Assembly: GCA_965153455.1 (NCBI GenBank)
Contig: OZ234496.1
Location: 1,240,001-1,304,000 of the forward strand
Reading direction: 5' to 3'
Length of the DNA stretch: 64,000 nucleotides
Source of the DNA: Sphagnum compactum
Lineage: Eukaryota; Bryophyta; Sphagnopsida; Sphagnales
Under the pieces are notes generated by a model that ran no database searches, had not been told where the DNA came from, and saw only the letters and a program-made list of their open reading frames with translations. Shown here in pieces: positions 1 through 12,569 of this stretch. The translations under genes and the position numbers were made by a program. Each line of letters opens with the position of its first letter. Within the stretch, counting starts at the first letter, position 1.

Positions 1-447
1 GAAGCTATTCTACTTGAGCCTCCATTCCTCAATAGGGAAAAAAAGTTTGACTGAAACGAAAGTGATCTCATAAATAAAAGAAATATCAATTGTTCATTTC
101 CAGAAGATCCATCAGCAACTAGTGTGGTAAGCAATTGGGTCACAAACAATTTCTCTTCTGTGTTTGAGCATTAGATGGCATCTGATTGGATTAGGTATCA
201 ATGCTGATACACTCCCAACATCATCAAAATGAATGCAATATGATGTCTGACACTGGCTGCCTGCCTCTTGTGCCCATTGGGTCCTTTCTGACCCCTGCTG
301 CTCTCATTTCCCATGTGTTCTGACCACTTGCTATTGTTGAACGATTGATGGCTAATGTGCATGGGACTGGACCAATGAACGTAGGCCTTTTTTTAACAAA
401 TCACGATACACATTGGACCAAATGAAAGTACAAATTTTGGTAACAGG
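1..447. other. 3' flank of the ankyrin-kinase gene, no gene seen
   Basis: No recognisable gene. The stretch follows the stop codon of the minus-strand kinase at 448 and probably holds its 3' UTR. I could not fix a polyadenylation signal. Confidence 0.4.
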
Positions 448-3400
448 TTACAACACACTACACCTGTGGGTACGATTACTTGAGGGAACTGCATCAGTGG
501 AATGGTGCTTCTGAACTGCATCAGTGGAATGGTGCTTCTGTGGTCCAATTGCTGATTGCATCTCTTCCAATCGTGTGATGATATTTGCAAATGTTGGCCT
601 CTTTTCGGGGTTATGGTCCCAACACTCCTTTAACAACCTGGTGACAATTACATGCCCACAAGTTAAAATCAAAGTCAACCATGCATGTCATGGTACAAAC
701 TGACTATAGGTCTGGTGCATGGTGCATTGTGGCGATAGAAAGCAAGAAAAATCCAAAAAACAGACAGAAAGGAAAGAGACTATGGTCATTAAACTCTGCT
801 TGCTGCCCCGTGCACCCCCTTCCCTCCTCTGCTAATTTGAACAGAGAAAGAGGAGTTCAAGGAAGAGCAACGGGACTGAGGGATTCAGAAAAGCTACAGA
901 GCAGAGGTTGATACCTTCAAAGAGAGCTTGTGGTATGTATGGGGCTTACCTTGACACAATGGTTCTTTCCAAGTGTTTTCCAGAAAGCTCTTCAAACAAG
1001 TAAGAACTTTATGTTGCACATAAAACTTACATCTTAGCAAAGCTAGGGCTTTCAATTCATCCCTGAGACACACAATAATTGCATAGAAAGGGCAGCTAAT
1101 TTGATGCTTTCAAAAGGAGCCTCCCTTTGAACAAAACAACATACAGTTGGACAATTTGAGAAAGTAATAGAGCTTTAGACTCACTGCTTCATGCCCTTGG
1201 GATACGAATTGACGGTAAAAGGTGGGCGCTGGCCTTCCTTTGCTCGAGCTATGGCAATCTCTTTTGGGTACTGAAACCTTGATGCAGGTCCCCCTTCAAA
1301 CATCTACACACAATCATCAAGTCAGCTGTTGAAAAAGTTGACTTGACAAACTTTTGGATGCCAATTTCTCTGTAGTCCAAATTAAAACCAAGAGTGAACA
1401 TATTAGGGCTGGAACATGGGAGAGAACAAGACAAACAGACCTCTTGGACAATAATGCCAAAGGAGAAGATGTCAACTGTTTCATTGTAATGTTTGTGCAG
1501 AAACACCTCTGGAGCCATATACCGATCTGCTCCACAAAAAATCCACAACCATTATTTCAACTAAAAATCCTTTATAACCCCAACCCCTTAACATTAATAG
1601 CTTCCAGCCAAAACTATGCAACCTTTCATCACAAATTGTAGGTGGTGGGTAAGATTCAAAGTGAAATATATGTGGACCCTAGAAGAATACCCAAGAGAGT
1701 ATCAAGAGAGAGATAGGGAAAAAGAAAAAAAACCACTTACAAGATCCCGTTTCACCTGTCATCTCATACAAGTCAGCCCCCCCATCTGTAGTCACTGGTC
1801 CAATAAACTTGCCCAGGCCAAAATCCGCTACTTTCAAATGGCCCGCTTCATTCTCAAGCAGGTTCCTGTCTCCAAAATTGTGATTCTAACTCCTCTTGAA
1901 ATCCTTATCCTAATGTACCCAGAAGAGTTCCACCCAAGACAAAGAAAAACTTGGGGGAAAACTCCAAATGCAAAGAACATGTGATATTCCAGTGCACCAG
2001 ACAAGCATCCATATCTTTTTGTGTATAAAAAAGACCCAGTATATTACCTGGGTTTGAGATCTCGATGAACCACAGCTTCTGGTTTATGCTGATGCAAATA
2101 ATTCATTCCTCTGCAAAACATAACAGTAGTTGTTGCTACTAATAATGCACACAACATCAAATGTTTCACAGTTGTACACATAGGAGACTACAGCTGGAAT
2201 TACATGGGGAAAAACAATTCTCCTTCCACAGACTCAAAAGAGGTTGTGTTTGCAATTATGTCATAGTTGGACCTTAGGACCTCTGATAGCAAGAAGCAAG
2301 GAGAGTACCTTGCAATATCAAGGGCAAATTGCACAGCAGTGCCAGCCTCTAGTCGACCACTCTTTTCCATATGAGCATACAGATCACCCTAACAATCAAG
2401 ACACAACATATTGTGAATGATCAAGAAATGTCAAAATGGGTGTGAGAGGAAAAGAACTTTGGCCAACCCCATTACATTTCCTTGCAAGCCAATCCAGACA
2501 AGGACTGATGCAGGAGAGATACAGATTATGTCAAGCATGGGGCGTGTTACTCTTTTTGGTAGGCCAAGTTGGTAACCTGATATTGAGAACACAAACCCTA
2601 CCATTTTAAGAAACTGTCCCTCAGTGTCCACCATGACAGGTTTAATGCACTCAAGGGAACTCTCTTCAATTTGTACTGATTTTAACAGAAATTTTACCAA
2701 GCTGTCTGTACCAAAATAGCATTAGGTCACTTTCAAGATCAAGAATGACCCAAAATGTGTGTATCGTTGGTTGTCAAACATACTACACATACTCGGACAT
2801 GTTGGCATTTACAATAGAAGATTAGGCTCCGTGACTTAACATGGCAAGTAAGAATTCCTCTGACCATCATATGTCACATAACTTGTCAACAGAAAAGTGA
2901 GAGAGAGAATTTTTACTTTGGGAAGATATTCTGTAACCATGACTAGGGGGTGGGTTTTTGTGACTGCACCAAGGAATTGCACTACATTGGGATGAGAGAG
3001 TTGTGCCAGCATTGCCAGTTCACCAATGAACTCCTTCCTGTTCACCATCACAAAGAGAACTGAGACTTTGCTTCACAATTTTTAAAAGATAGTACTCTGG
3101 CAGTCATTGATGACATAATAGGAAAGGAAGGCTTCTTCTATGGGTGTGATATAAATTCTGAAAACATGCCATACTGTTGGAGCTTTTTAGCTTTGTACAG
3201 TCCTCATGAAAGAAACCAAAGTCATCAGCAGCTGAAGAAACTCACACTATTTGGGGATTATTCGCAAGAGGAGCTAATATGGTCTTAGCTGCAACTGTTG
3301 TTCCACGCCACTTTGCCACACAGATCTCTCCAAAAGCACCCTGTGAGTTGATACCCAGTAGAGTTCAACAAACTCCTCATGATCAACTGAACAACAACTG

Positions 3401-4964
3401 CTATGAGACTGATGGAAGCTTGTCAAATTTGGTAATCATGCCAAATGATGCATGAAGATGATCCTCTGCCCAAGTGCTGAGGGGGCACAAGTCCCAGATC
3501 CCTGTACAAAATTTTCTTTCCTGCCCTACATAGGAAATCACCTCCAAAAGAAAGTTTTCTGAAAGATGGCACCTTGCCAATAGGTCGTTTGAACTCCAAT
3601 TCGGATATTGGGATCTCATAGTCTGGAACACTTGACACCTGGTACACAGAAACATCTCATTAGAGCAAATGATACCAAAAACCATAGATGAAACTTGAAA
3701 CTGAAACCGGATGTCAGAAACTAGACGACTGATCATTGCATCTGTGTCCTTGAATTTCCAAAGATAAAATAACAATGAAATTGCAGAGAGAACTCCACAA
3801 AAAAAAACATTGTGTCAGTTCCAACAAACCAAACAAGCATGACAAGAATGAGTGCAGTCATGTACTTATAACTATCAGTCTCATGGCTCATGTTCACTCA
3901 CAAACTATCAGACCATGACCTTCATCATGAATGACTGCAATGAGACATCATTACTCACAATTGACTTCACCAACTTCGAACAGTGGGTGTATATAGATAG
4001 GCTTAATCTGCTATAACTTGGGGCAACCTATTATATAAAAACATGTATGGTGAGTGTGTCACATTTTCAGAAGCAACAGGAAGATTTGATCATGATGTCA
4101 GCTAGCACTCAAGAGGCACAGATAACCCAAAACCTAAAAACTATCCTCATTCAAGATGATACAAGCTTGTTGTGGGTAGGCTTTCATTTCAGGCTTTTAT
4201 CTTGCCTCAGTACAAGAAAGCATCTAAACCTAAGTACATAAATAGCACTCAGCTAGAAACCCAGCTAGTCACTGACGACGATGCCCATGTTCAGCACTCA
4301 GCTGGGATTGATCAAGACCCAATGATGTGAAAAAAAACCCATAGAAACATTGAGAAGTCTGTCTAACAACCTGGGCTACCTTCAGATCAATGGCAATACA
4401 AGAGAAAGAGATGTTCAAACCTTCACAACACCACCATGCTCCCGCAGAATCTCACATATTTCTGTATGTCCATACTCCACAGCATTTGCCAATGGCTGCA
4501 AGCACACAAGTTTATGTCACCATCCACATATCTACTAGATACTCCATAGTTTTCTTTCTTGCCCACTCTAAATATTTCCTGGTCAAACATGTGAGGCTGA
4601 AGATTTGTATTGTTCCAATTTGGTTGTTCTAGAAATGACACATTGTCTGCTGAAACAAACATATTAAGTTGTGACCATAGCTACAATGCCTTTCACTTAT
4701 CCCTCAGACATCTGCCTGACTCACCGTATCACCTTTGCGATCAACAGGGTTCACATTTGGTTTATGTTTCAAAAGCAGCTTCAATGCAGGCACATGACCT
4801 TCACTTGCGGCCAAATGCAGAGCTGTTCGACCATCATAGTCTGCAGAATCCACAGCCAGACCACCTTGCAGAATGGTCTGAAGCCCTGCCAGATCTCCTT
4901 GGCTGGCACACAGCAGCAACTTTCCAATCTCTTCCTCTTCTTGAGCTCCTCTTGCTCCTGCCAT
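448..4964 (-). CDS. Ankyrin-repeat Raf-like protein kinase (plant integrin-linked-kinase type)
   Basis: Predicted cytosolic protein kinase of the plant ILK/Raf-like MAPKKK group C. Eleven exons on the minus strand: 4964-4725, 4495-4421, 3638-3573, 3340-3246, 3037-2917, 2388-2309, 2110-2048, 1865-1741, 1526-1441, 1303-1185 and 637-448. All have GT-AG borders with matching phases and sum to 1260 nt (419 aa). Ankyrin repeats cover about residues 12-105 (GRTALHLAASEGH is visible). The kinase domain starts near residue 115 with glycine loop GKGAFGEI (126-133), ATP lysine in VAAK (146) and alpha-C glutamate near 165. HRDLKPRN (241-248), DFG (261-263) and APE (293-295) are all intact, so it is probably active; the motif TGETGSYRYMAPE is typical of the group. 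An in-frame ATG at 5057 would add 31 residues; I prefer 4964 because it opens an ordinary ankyrin N-terminus. A small extra exon between 4420 and 3640 cannot be excluded. Confidence 0.9.
487..540 (-). repeat. 27-bp tandem duplication in the last kinase exon
   Basis: Two identical 27-bp units (487-513 and 514-540) lie in the last exon. They encode QKHHSTDAV twice in frame near the C-terminus, after the kinase domain. The duplication leaves the reading frame open. The perfect identity suggests it is recent. Confidence 0.9.
3885..4000 (-). repeat. Copy of a dispersed repeat in kinase intron 2
   Basis: This intronic stretch resembles 16,905-17,060 in the same orientation. Shared blocks include 'cttcatcatgaat', 'gacttcat/ccaccaac' and 'caacagtggtg/caacagtgggtg'. 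A third copy lies reversed at about 31,565-31,690. It is probably a remnant of a short interspersed element. The boundaries are approximate. Confidence 0.5.
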
Positions 4965-5029
4965 ATTGCCCACCCCCTCCTCGAGCTGTTGAAGAAGAAC
5001 CCCTACGCCACAAAAAATGCACTGCAAAT

Positions 5030-5475
5030 GTTCTGCAACTCCCACTTTGAAGCCCAAATTCTCTTTGAAAATTCAAAAGCCACTCTGCAACTCCCAATTG
5101 AAGCTCGTATTCTCTCTCTCAAATTTCCAAAACCCACTCTGCAACTCCCCCGTTGAAACCCGAATTCTATCTCAAATTCCAACAACCACCCTGCAACTCC
5201 CCCTTTGAAACCCAAATTCTCTCTCAAATTCCGAAACCCACTCTGCAACCCCCCCTTTGAAATCCGAATTCTCTCTCAAATTCCAACAACCACTCTGCAA
5301 CTCCCCCTTTGAAACCCAAATTCTCTCTCAAATTCCGAAACCCACTCTGCAACTCCCCCTTTGAAACCCGAATTCTCTCTCAAAATCCAACAACCACTCT
5401 GCAACTCCCCCTTTGAAACCCAAATTCTCTCTCAAAATCCAAAACCCACTCTGCAACTCCCAGTTTGAAACCCAA
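5030..5475. repeat. 52-bp tandem array upstream of the kinase start
   Basis: About eight units of roughly 52 bp, each with a ctctgcaactccccctttg core followed by aaattctctctcaaa. Alternate units differ at the end (ttccaacaacca versus ttccgaaaccca), which gives a 104-bp higher-order period in the middle of the array. It begins about 65 bp upstream of the kinase ATG, so it likely lies in the 5' UTR or core promoter. Read from the minus strand it forms a GA-rich leader. Fifty-two is not a multiple of three, so overlapping short ORFs are artefacts. Confidence 0.85.
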
Positions 5476-6309
5476 AAAAAGACTCTCTCATAATTCAAAA
5501 TTCAAAGCCCACCACCCAAAAAAAACCCCCCAAAAACCACCCTCCCCTCTCTCTGTGTGCGGACATATAATACTTGAATTTATGAATGCAAACCAAGTGT
5601 CTGCTGAGCTAAATTGCTTCTTCTGCTTTCTTCCTGCTTCATGCAACTCGGTTTAAATCTTCTCGACTTGAATGTACCCCCAGAAATACCCAACTTCCAA
5701 AAACAGAAGGAGATAAAAATTCAGTCACCAGCAGCCCAGTTGGAAGTTGGCACCCACCATTTCTGGACATCCTCCTCTCTCTCTATTTCTCTTCAACCAC
5801 AACATATGACAGTATAATGGGTATGTAGGTAAGTATATCGAGTATCCACTCTCCTCACCACCCTAATCCATCGCCAGAAAACTTCGTCTTTTGTTTTCTG
5901 GGAAAATGAGCAAGGAAAAATGGGGGAAACGAGAGCAAGTTTGAGACAATTATGCATGAACCCACCCACCAGTGAGTACCACCACCATCATCAAGACGAC
6001 AAAGGATCCAAAAGGGAATCAAACAATCATTCAATCAAATCAATCAATGTTTGAGAGTGAAACAAGCGAGTGGAAGAATTTCAATCCCCGTTTGGAAAGC
6101 TTCTTCACAAAGGTGGTAGAGAGCCAAAAACAACCCTTTTTCTGCGCCGAGCACATTTCCCCTAATTAGGGGCTTCACTCATGCATTGGACGACAAGTGT
6201 CGGGTTAGCCCCAAAGCATACCTCTTTTCTTCTCAGCTCACCCATCCCAATAATATTCCATTCTTAGAGGGCTTAACTTCAGATGCATTGATCTTTCCCC
6301 ATAGACCTC
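5476..6309. promoter_or_regulatory. Likely upstream region of the kinase gene, no gene seen
   Basis: No coding feature. The stretch is pyrimidine-rich on the plus strand and lies between the 52-bp array and a MITE. It is the natural place for promoter elements of the minus-strand kinase, but I cannot point to a specific TATA box or factor site. Confidence 0.3.
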
Positions 6310-6647
6310 AACATTACAAGAAAATATGATTTTTCTCTTCTCTTCTCACACAATAGTCCATACCTCATGACACATGTGTGAGGTGAACTTTGTGGTTTCA
6401 TCCATTCCAAAGTACACTATTTGAGTTTTATAGTGGCATATATTACATTGAAATTGTAATTTGACATTAAATTGTGAAACTTATTCCATTAATGTTAAAT
6501 TACAAATTTTGTAATGTAATATATGCTAAAGTACACACCACACTTTGTACATCGTAATGAATGAAATCACAAAATTTACCTCACACATGTGTTATGACTT
6601 GCAACTTATTACTTGAAAAAAATCATAGTTTTTTGGGTTGTAATGCA
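6310..6647. mobile_element. Foldback MITE-like element with long imperfect inverted arms
   Basis: The two halves are reverse complements over nearly their whole length. The outer ends acattacaagaaaatatg and gtaatgc with its flank pair. Inside them, cacatgtgtgaggt pairs with acctcacacatgtg, and catatattacatt with aatgtaatatatg. The centre is around 6475-6490. Length about 340 bp, no coding capacity, AT-rich. This is the shape of a non-autonomous foldback DNA transposon. Superfamily and target-site duplication were not resolved. Confidence 0.75.
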
Positions 6648-7296
6648 TTGTTTTGCACTGTCAATTTCAAGTTATCCGTATGTAAATAGGCGTTCAAATA
6701 GTCAAATATATTATTCCTATTAAGGTCAAAACCATTGTAAAGTATCAAAATAAGCATAGTGAATAAATCACAACCTAAAAACATCACTGCACAAAGTCAA
6801 AACATGCATTTCATGATTAAGACATATTATGACTACGTCCTAGTTCTAGTCATATAATCATATGTCATTAATCATATTCTTGTAATTGTCATTGTGACTA
6901 CAACATTACAATTACATCAGTACATGTGTATCAGTTATAAAGAAATTCATTAATTGGATACCCAAAGAACACCATATTCAACCATATCATCTTGGTTTAG
7001 AAGTGTTTTTTCAACAAATTCTATCATTTTTAAATAAATTTTTGAAAAATAATTATATTTTTTAAATGAAAATTAGATTAGTTTTATTAAATTTCGGGGA
7101 AAATTTTAAGAAAATTTTTATCTCAAAAAATTGAGGAAAAAAAATTGTGTAAAAAAACATTTTCTACTTTTAATTTTATAACTTTTTATAACCTCAAAAA
7201 AGAAACATTGACAAATAGGCTACGCCCCTTGAATGGTGGAACATGGCATTGGGTAATGATACAAAGGTGGGTATCATTTAGGGTTTAAGGTTAGGC
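6648..7296. other. AT-rich spacer, no gene seen
   Basis: AT-rich, with homopolymer runs and no recognisable coding or RNA feature. Confidence 0.4.
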
Positions 7297-8760
7297 TTGA
7301 AATCATTGCTTTTGGGTTATGTGCATATTTTTAAAAACTTGTTACATTGTCTCCAAAAACATTATGGAAGAATTGAAGAACTTGTTGGATTGTGCTCTAA
7401 CATTTATTGTGTACAACACCATGAAACACAAGCCTTTAAGGGGCATATCAAAATGGCACCTTATCATAAGTGTTGGCACTTGTAGAAAATGGTGTTTCTT
7501 GATAATGGACAAACATCATCAATGCTCATGAAAGCCACCTTCGTCCCACCATGGTTCCAAAAGCAAATTTCATGAAGCCTTGATCTACATGGAATTAATT
7601 GAAGTTCCCTTGCATTGCCATGCGTTTCAAGGTGATGTTGATCATTCAACATCTTTGTGTGATTTGGCCTCTTCATTTCAACATTAGGTTAAGTTGTTCA
7701 AACTCGCCACGCTTAGGAAGTGTTCCCATACAATCATGAAGTTGGAGATGACCTTGAATGAAGCATCTCACAAACTACATTTGAAAGCTATAAAAAAAGA
7801 AGTCCAAAGGTTTTGTTTTCAACCAACAAAAAAGGTTTCATACAATGTTTCATTTTGGCTACAACTTACACAACTTTTGATCAAATATGTTTATTTATGT
7901 GAAATGAACATTCAATAGGAGTTTGTTACCTAGATCCTTTAAAGATTATTGTAGTCAAATACAACTACATATGGCTATGTTCAATTCAACACTAAGCAAG
8001 GATTGTGCTTCATGAAAAATTGCCATCTAGATGGAATCACGAATGGATTCATGGTGAAATTGTTCATGTGGTTTCTCTTTGATTTCACTATTATTCTCCA
8101 ACTTCTTCAATTGCCTCTATGTCTTATTTCTTCACAATTGTGATGTGGAATTCAATGAAATAAAATAAAATAGCTTACAACAATTTTTGTTTTTGCTTTC
8201 TAGCAATAGTAAAATTCCTCGGATTTAGAGATTGGCATTGGCATTGTAATCGCTATGTAATTGTAGATCATTTGAATAAAGTGAAATACAAAACTAAAAA
8301 GATTCAAGGCTTTTCCTCTTCAACTTTCAAGCAAATGAATTATGTTCAACATGAAAAGGATTTCCCTACAACCCTATTGGTTTTTTTTAGTCCAAATTTT
8401 CAGTCACTTGCACCTACTATGTTAAATTTGTTAATTTACCCAAAGTACTACATGTCTACGAAGAAGGTGATTCATATTTGAAATATGGTGCTTATGATCT
8501 TTTAACATTGGATCAAGTGTAGATGGTAAAGGACCTCTTTCAAAAGAAATTTTATGTGTTGTTATTGGAATTATTCTTCCAAATGTACATGCACACTTAC
8601 AATTTTATCACTTATATTAGGTCTATATATTGAAACACATAACTTTCTAGATTCATTTTGTTTTATCATTTTTTCATTATGTTTGATGATCTAAATAATG
8701 AAGTATTAAACATAACAATAAGATGCACTTTGAAATGCATCAATGACATAGTATTACCCT
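7297..8760 (+). pseudogene. Decayed coding-like remnant, family not recognised
   Basis: Several plus-strand frames carry protein-like stretches broken by stops and frame changes. About 7,694-7,918 reads as 74 residues rich in Lys and aromatic residues. About 8,220-8,480 gives a stretch with WHWHCNRYVIVDHLNK and KKIQGFSSSTFKQMN. A third frame at 8,440-8,640 has YLKYGAYDLLTLDQV, a stop, then MVKDLFQKKFYVLLLELF. The amino-acid make-up looks like a once-folded protein rather than random AT-rich translation. I cannot assign a family; a dead transposon ORF is the simplest explanation. Confidence 0.35.
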
Positions 8761-11700
8761 AAAGCCAAAACTACAATGGTAGATCGATGGTTATCAATCG
8801 TCTTTTCTTTGACATGTGGGTTAAATCAAAGTTTAAATTGTTGGAATTAGGGTGTCCAAGACCTATCAATTTTCCATTGTCAAATCTTACACGTATTCAT
8901 ATGTTCTTCCTCTACACATAAATTCTAGTTCTCAAATGTTTATTATTGCATATCATGATGAGGTTATTAGTCACATTTGTGAAGAAAAATTTCAACAATA
9001 TTTTACTTGAACATTCAAACTTGAAAAAGGGAGACATTATGATATGATTTGGGGGGGTGGGGGTTTGTTTCTCAATTGCCTTTGGAAAACTTGTAATACA
9101 ATAAAAATCATTGAACAATGTTGGACAAATCTTGATGACATCACCTTAAACCCTAAACCCTATAAGTAAAGATCTTGATGACATCACCCTTTAATCTTGC
9201 CAATGTAAATTGTGATTCTTGTATTCCTATTCCATCCCATACCTAGTTTGTACCATGAATTGTTTAAACAATAATTTTTTCTAGTTCTGGTTTTAGTTCA
9301 TTACCAATTTTTTTTGTTTTATTAAATTAGTATAGTCTTTTCCTTTGCTTTGTTTTTAACAACATACATTTCAAGGTGATGGACATCTAATGTAATTGAG
9401 GTTAGAATGTGATCATTTTTCTTTTATACAAATATAAATGTAATAGGTTTGTAAACAATTGTGAGCAAAATATAATACAATTTTTTTTGGAATAGATTAA
9501 CATAGTTTGCATACGTACTAAATTCTCCTTTCTTTGAAGAAAAAGAATCAAAGATTCTAGAATTCAAAGGGTCAATCAAATATTTAAGTCCTTCAAGTAG
9601 TGTTTCAAAACCTTTAAAAAACCATTATAATGACCAACAAAGAAATTTTTTTATCAATAACATCTTTGAAATTTCATGTTTGTTAAATATTATACAAAGA
9701 CCATAATTCAATCAATATGCATATTTTATTATGCCTCACTTAAAAAATTTATTTTGTGAATTATTAAAACATATAGTTCAGTTCCAATGTAAAACTATAT
9801 GAGTATTCATGCAAGTTACATCTTGACATAGGTTTGTTATATTAATTAGTTTGCTAGACTCAAATATTATTTGCATCATAAAGTTGGTTGTTTAAAATTT
9901 TGAGAAAATTATTACATACTTATCTATAACCATAGTTAGAAGTGCAGGGAGTCATTAAGGAATCATGATGTAGTAGCAAAGTAATAAATTGGCTATTAAT
10001 AATAAAAGTGGTGATTTGTCAATTCACGACACTCAAGGTTTTTGTGGAGTGGGTTAGTTTTGATTTTGATTGAACTAATGGAATGGTTTACCTTGAAACA
10101 AATATGTTGTTTAAAATTTGTTATGCAATATAATATATGAAAATATCATACTCCATCTTTAACATAAAACCTAAAATTGCTTGCTCTAAAGTTGGATTGC
10201 AAATAGTTTATGAAATAATTTTAATTATTTGTTTTTTTGGAAAAGGATCTAAATATTTTATAAACAATGTTTGAATGTAATTTGAAATTTTCATATACCA
10301 CATGGGTTCTCCATGTAAGCTCTAGTAAATTAAATTAGTGTTGGGTCCAAACATGGTCATTGGTAAATTAGACCATTCTTGTTCTTTGCAACATAAATGG
10401 AAAATAACCATCAAGTAGGCCTTAATATATTGAACTTAAAAATATTATTTAGTTCAATGTTTAATATGAACATGTTTTTTGACTTTGTTACAATTATATT
10501 TTAAAATCACATGTTTAAAATAGGTTTAAATATAATTCATTAAAATAAAGCAAAGTTCATAACCTACAAGATAGGTTGCAAGTAGATGAAATATTATAAT
10601 CAAAATACATCAAACAAATTCTAATTTGTAGAAGTATAAACGAACAAAATATTTATTAATCAATTTTGGGACTACTTATTACCTATTTTTATTACACAGA
10701 ACATTTTCAAATTTTGTGTTCAACTAACCATAAACTCAATGAAGGCATGGATGTTTTCATAAAGACACTTTAAAAGGTTTTGAATTTACTTTCTTGTGTT
10801 TGTGTTGAAGATTGCCATATTTTAAAAACTTCATTTTAGGCAAGATATTTTTTGGTATAATTTACTATGTTTCACCCTGCTATAAAACCCCAAAATACTT
10901 GGCGAACATGCAAAGTGGATTTCGAATGTTTTCCTACCTTGGAAGGATATCCACCAGGAGTTGAATTTGATTCGTATTAATTTATCTAAATTATAATCTA
11001 AAAAATCGGTCGGTTTAGGGTTTAAACCCTAAACCCCTGGGGGGGGCGGGGGGGGGCATGCCCAATGTTCCCAAAAGAATGGTCGATGAGCCGATCGATA
11101 TGGCTCCTTGAGAATATGCATTGAAGTGCATAAATAAAATGTGAATAAAAGACTTACATGAAACTTATATTGTAATACTATTAACCAACATTGGCACAAC
11201 TTTTAACATTTGAATTTTTTTTTACATTATATCATGACACAACACATTCCCTTATAAATGTGTCTTTTCATGTTTTTGATCTTAGTTATATAGTGTGCCT
11301 CAAATAAATTAAACCACAAATGTGTTCACACTATTTTATTTTTTGTTTCAGAGAGTCATATTGATTGGCCCCATTATTTAAATTTTTGGAAACATGGAAA
11401 CTTCCCCTACATGCAATTATTTTTCCATTTGCATACATGTGCTCCCCTTTGTTCCACTTTTTCAAAATGTTTTCCAAAAATTGCCTTTTGGCCAAACCGT
11501 AAGGAATAGATAATGAAAACATTGTGGGGAACAATTTATGAACTTTGGAAACCCTTTGGAGTTAAATCGATTCCCATGGGGTTCAAAACATTTAAAGGAA
11601 CCACAAAAGGCATTAAATGTCAAATTTTATCATAAAAATAGAGACTTATTTATTTATTGTTAATTGAAACTATGATAATCATGGCAAAAATTTCCTTTTC

Positions 11701-12569
11701 AACACACATGAATGTCAAGAAACTCAAATTAAAAATCCATTTGATTTAATTTTAGGTTTTGATTTAATTAAAAACTTTTGAAAGTTAAAATTTCCATTAT
11801 TAAAAAATGACATTTTCATAAAGTCTATGACCATTGGCCTTCATTAACATCAACCTTGGAATAATATTGTCTTTAATTGTATTAAACAAAAATAACTCTT
11901 CATGCTCTAAAAAAACCCTAAATCAATGCACAATTTTGAGATAAATTTAATTCTCAACCATCACATCCAAATTCTGATAGTTCCCTATCCACTAATTATC
12001 GTGCTATAGTTTCAATTACAAATTTAAACCAATCACACGTTTATTGCAATTAAATGTTCCATGAATCTACCATTCCATTTAATAACCTAATGAACAAAAG
12101 TGTAGGCACTTTGCACTTGAATAGACGGCGCATATTCATTTCTTCCATGAACTTTTGTTGCAAATGTTGATATATATAAACGACATTAATATAAAAACCT
12201 ATCCAAGGCACATGACCTAGTATCATAAGGTTTACCCAATATGTTTTTTAGGCCTCCAATCCGTAATAAATCCAATTCACTATAAAGTTGATATCCATTA
12301 ATCATTATTATTGTATGCATAGTAATCGCAACCTTAATGTTTGAAAGGTGATTAAAAGCATATCATTTGTCGTTGCCTTTCAACGTTCTATCAAAATCTT
12401 GTAACTGGTTGAATGTAATACGCATCATGCACATAGTAGTTGACATATTATCTAGTAATATATTTGTATCACAAAAAGAATCTCATAACATAATACCTGA
12501 TAAACCTTGAATTTAACTATACGTTGGTTAATAATTCGTCTAAAGTTCAAAGACCCATAGCCCTACACA
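8761..12569. other. AT-rich gene-free spacer
   Basis: No gene recognised. Holds scattered CCCTAAA motifs (about 9,150 and 11,020) and a G run at 11,041-11,057. It is otherwise degenerate AT-rich sequence, probably old transposon debris. Confidence 0.4.

Noticed and set aside
1354-1641. 95-aa plus-strand ORF (and 1,616-1,984)
   Set aside because: Antisense to kinase exons whose minus-strand reading has conserved motifs and proper splice sites.
5003-5248. 81-aa minus-strand ORF over the 52-bp array
   Set aside because: Unit length is not a multiple of three and the kinase start lies downstream; repeat-driven artefact.
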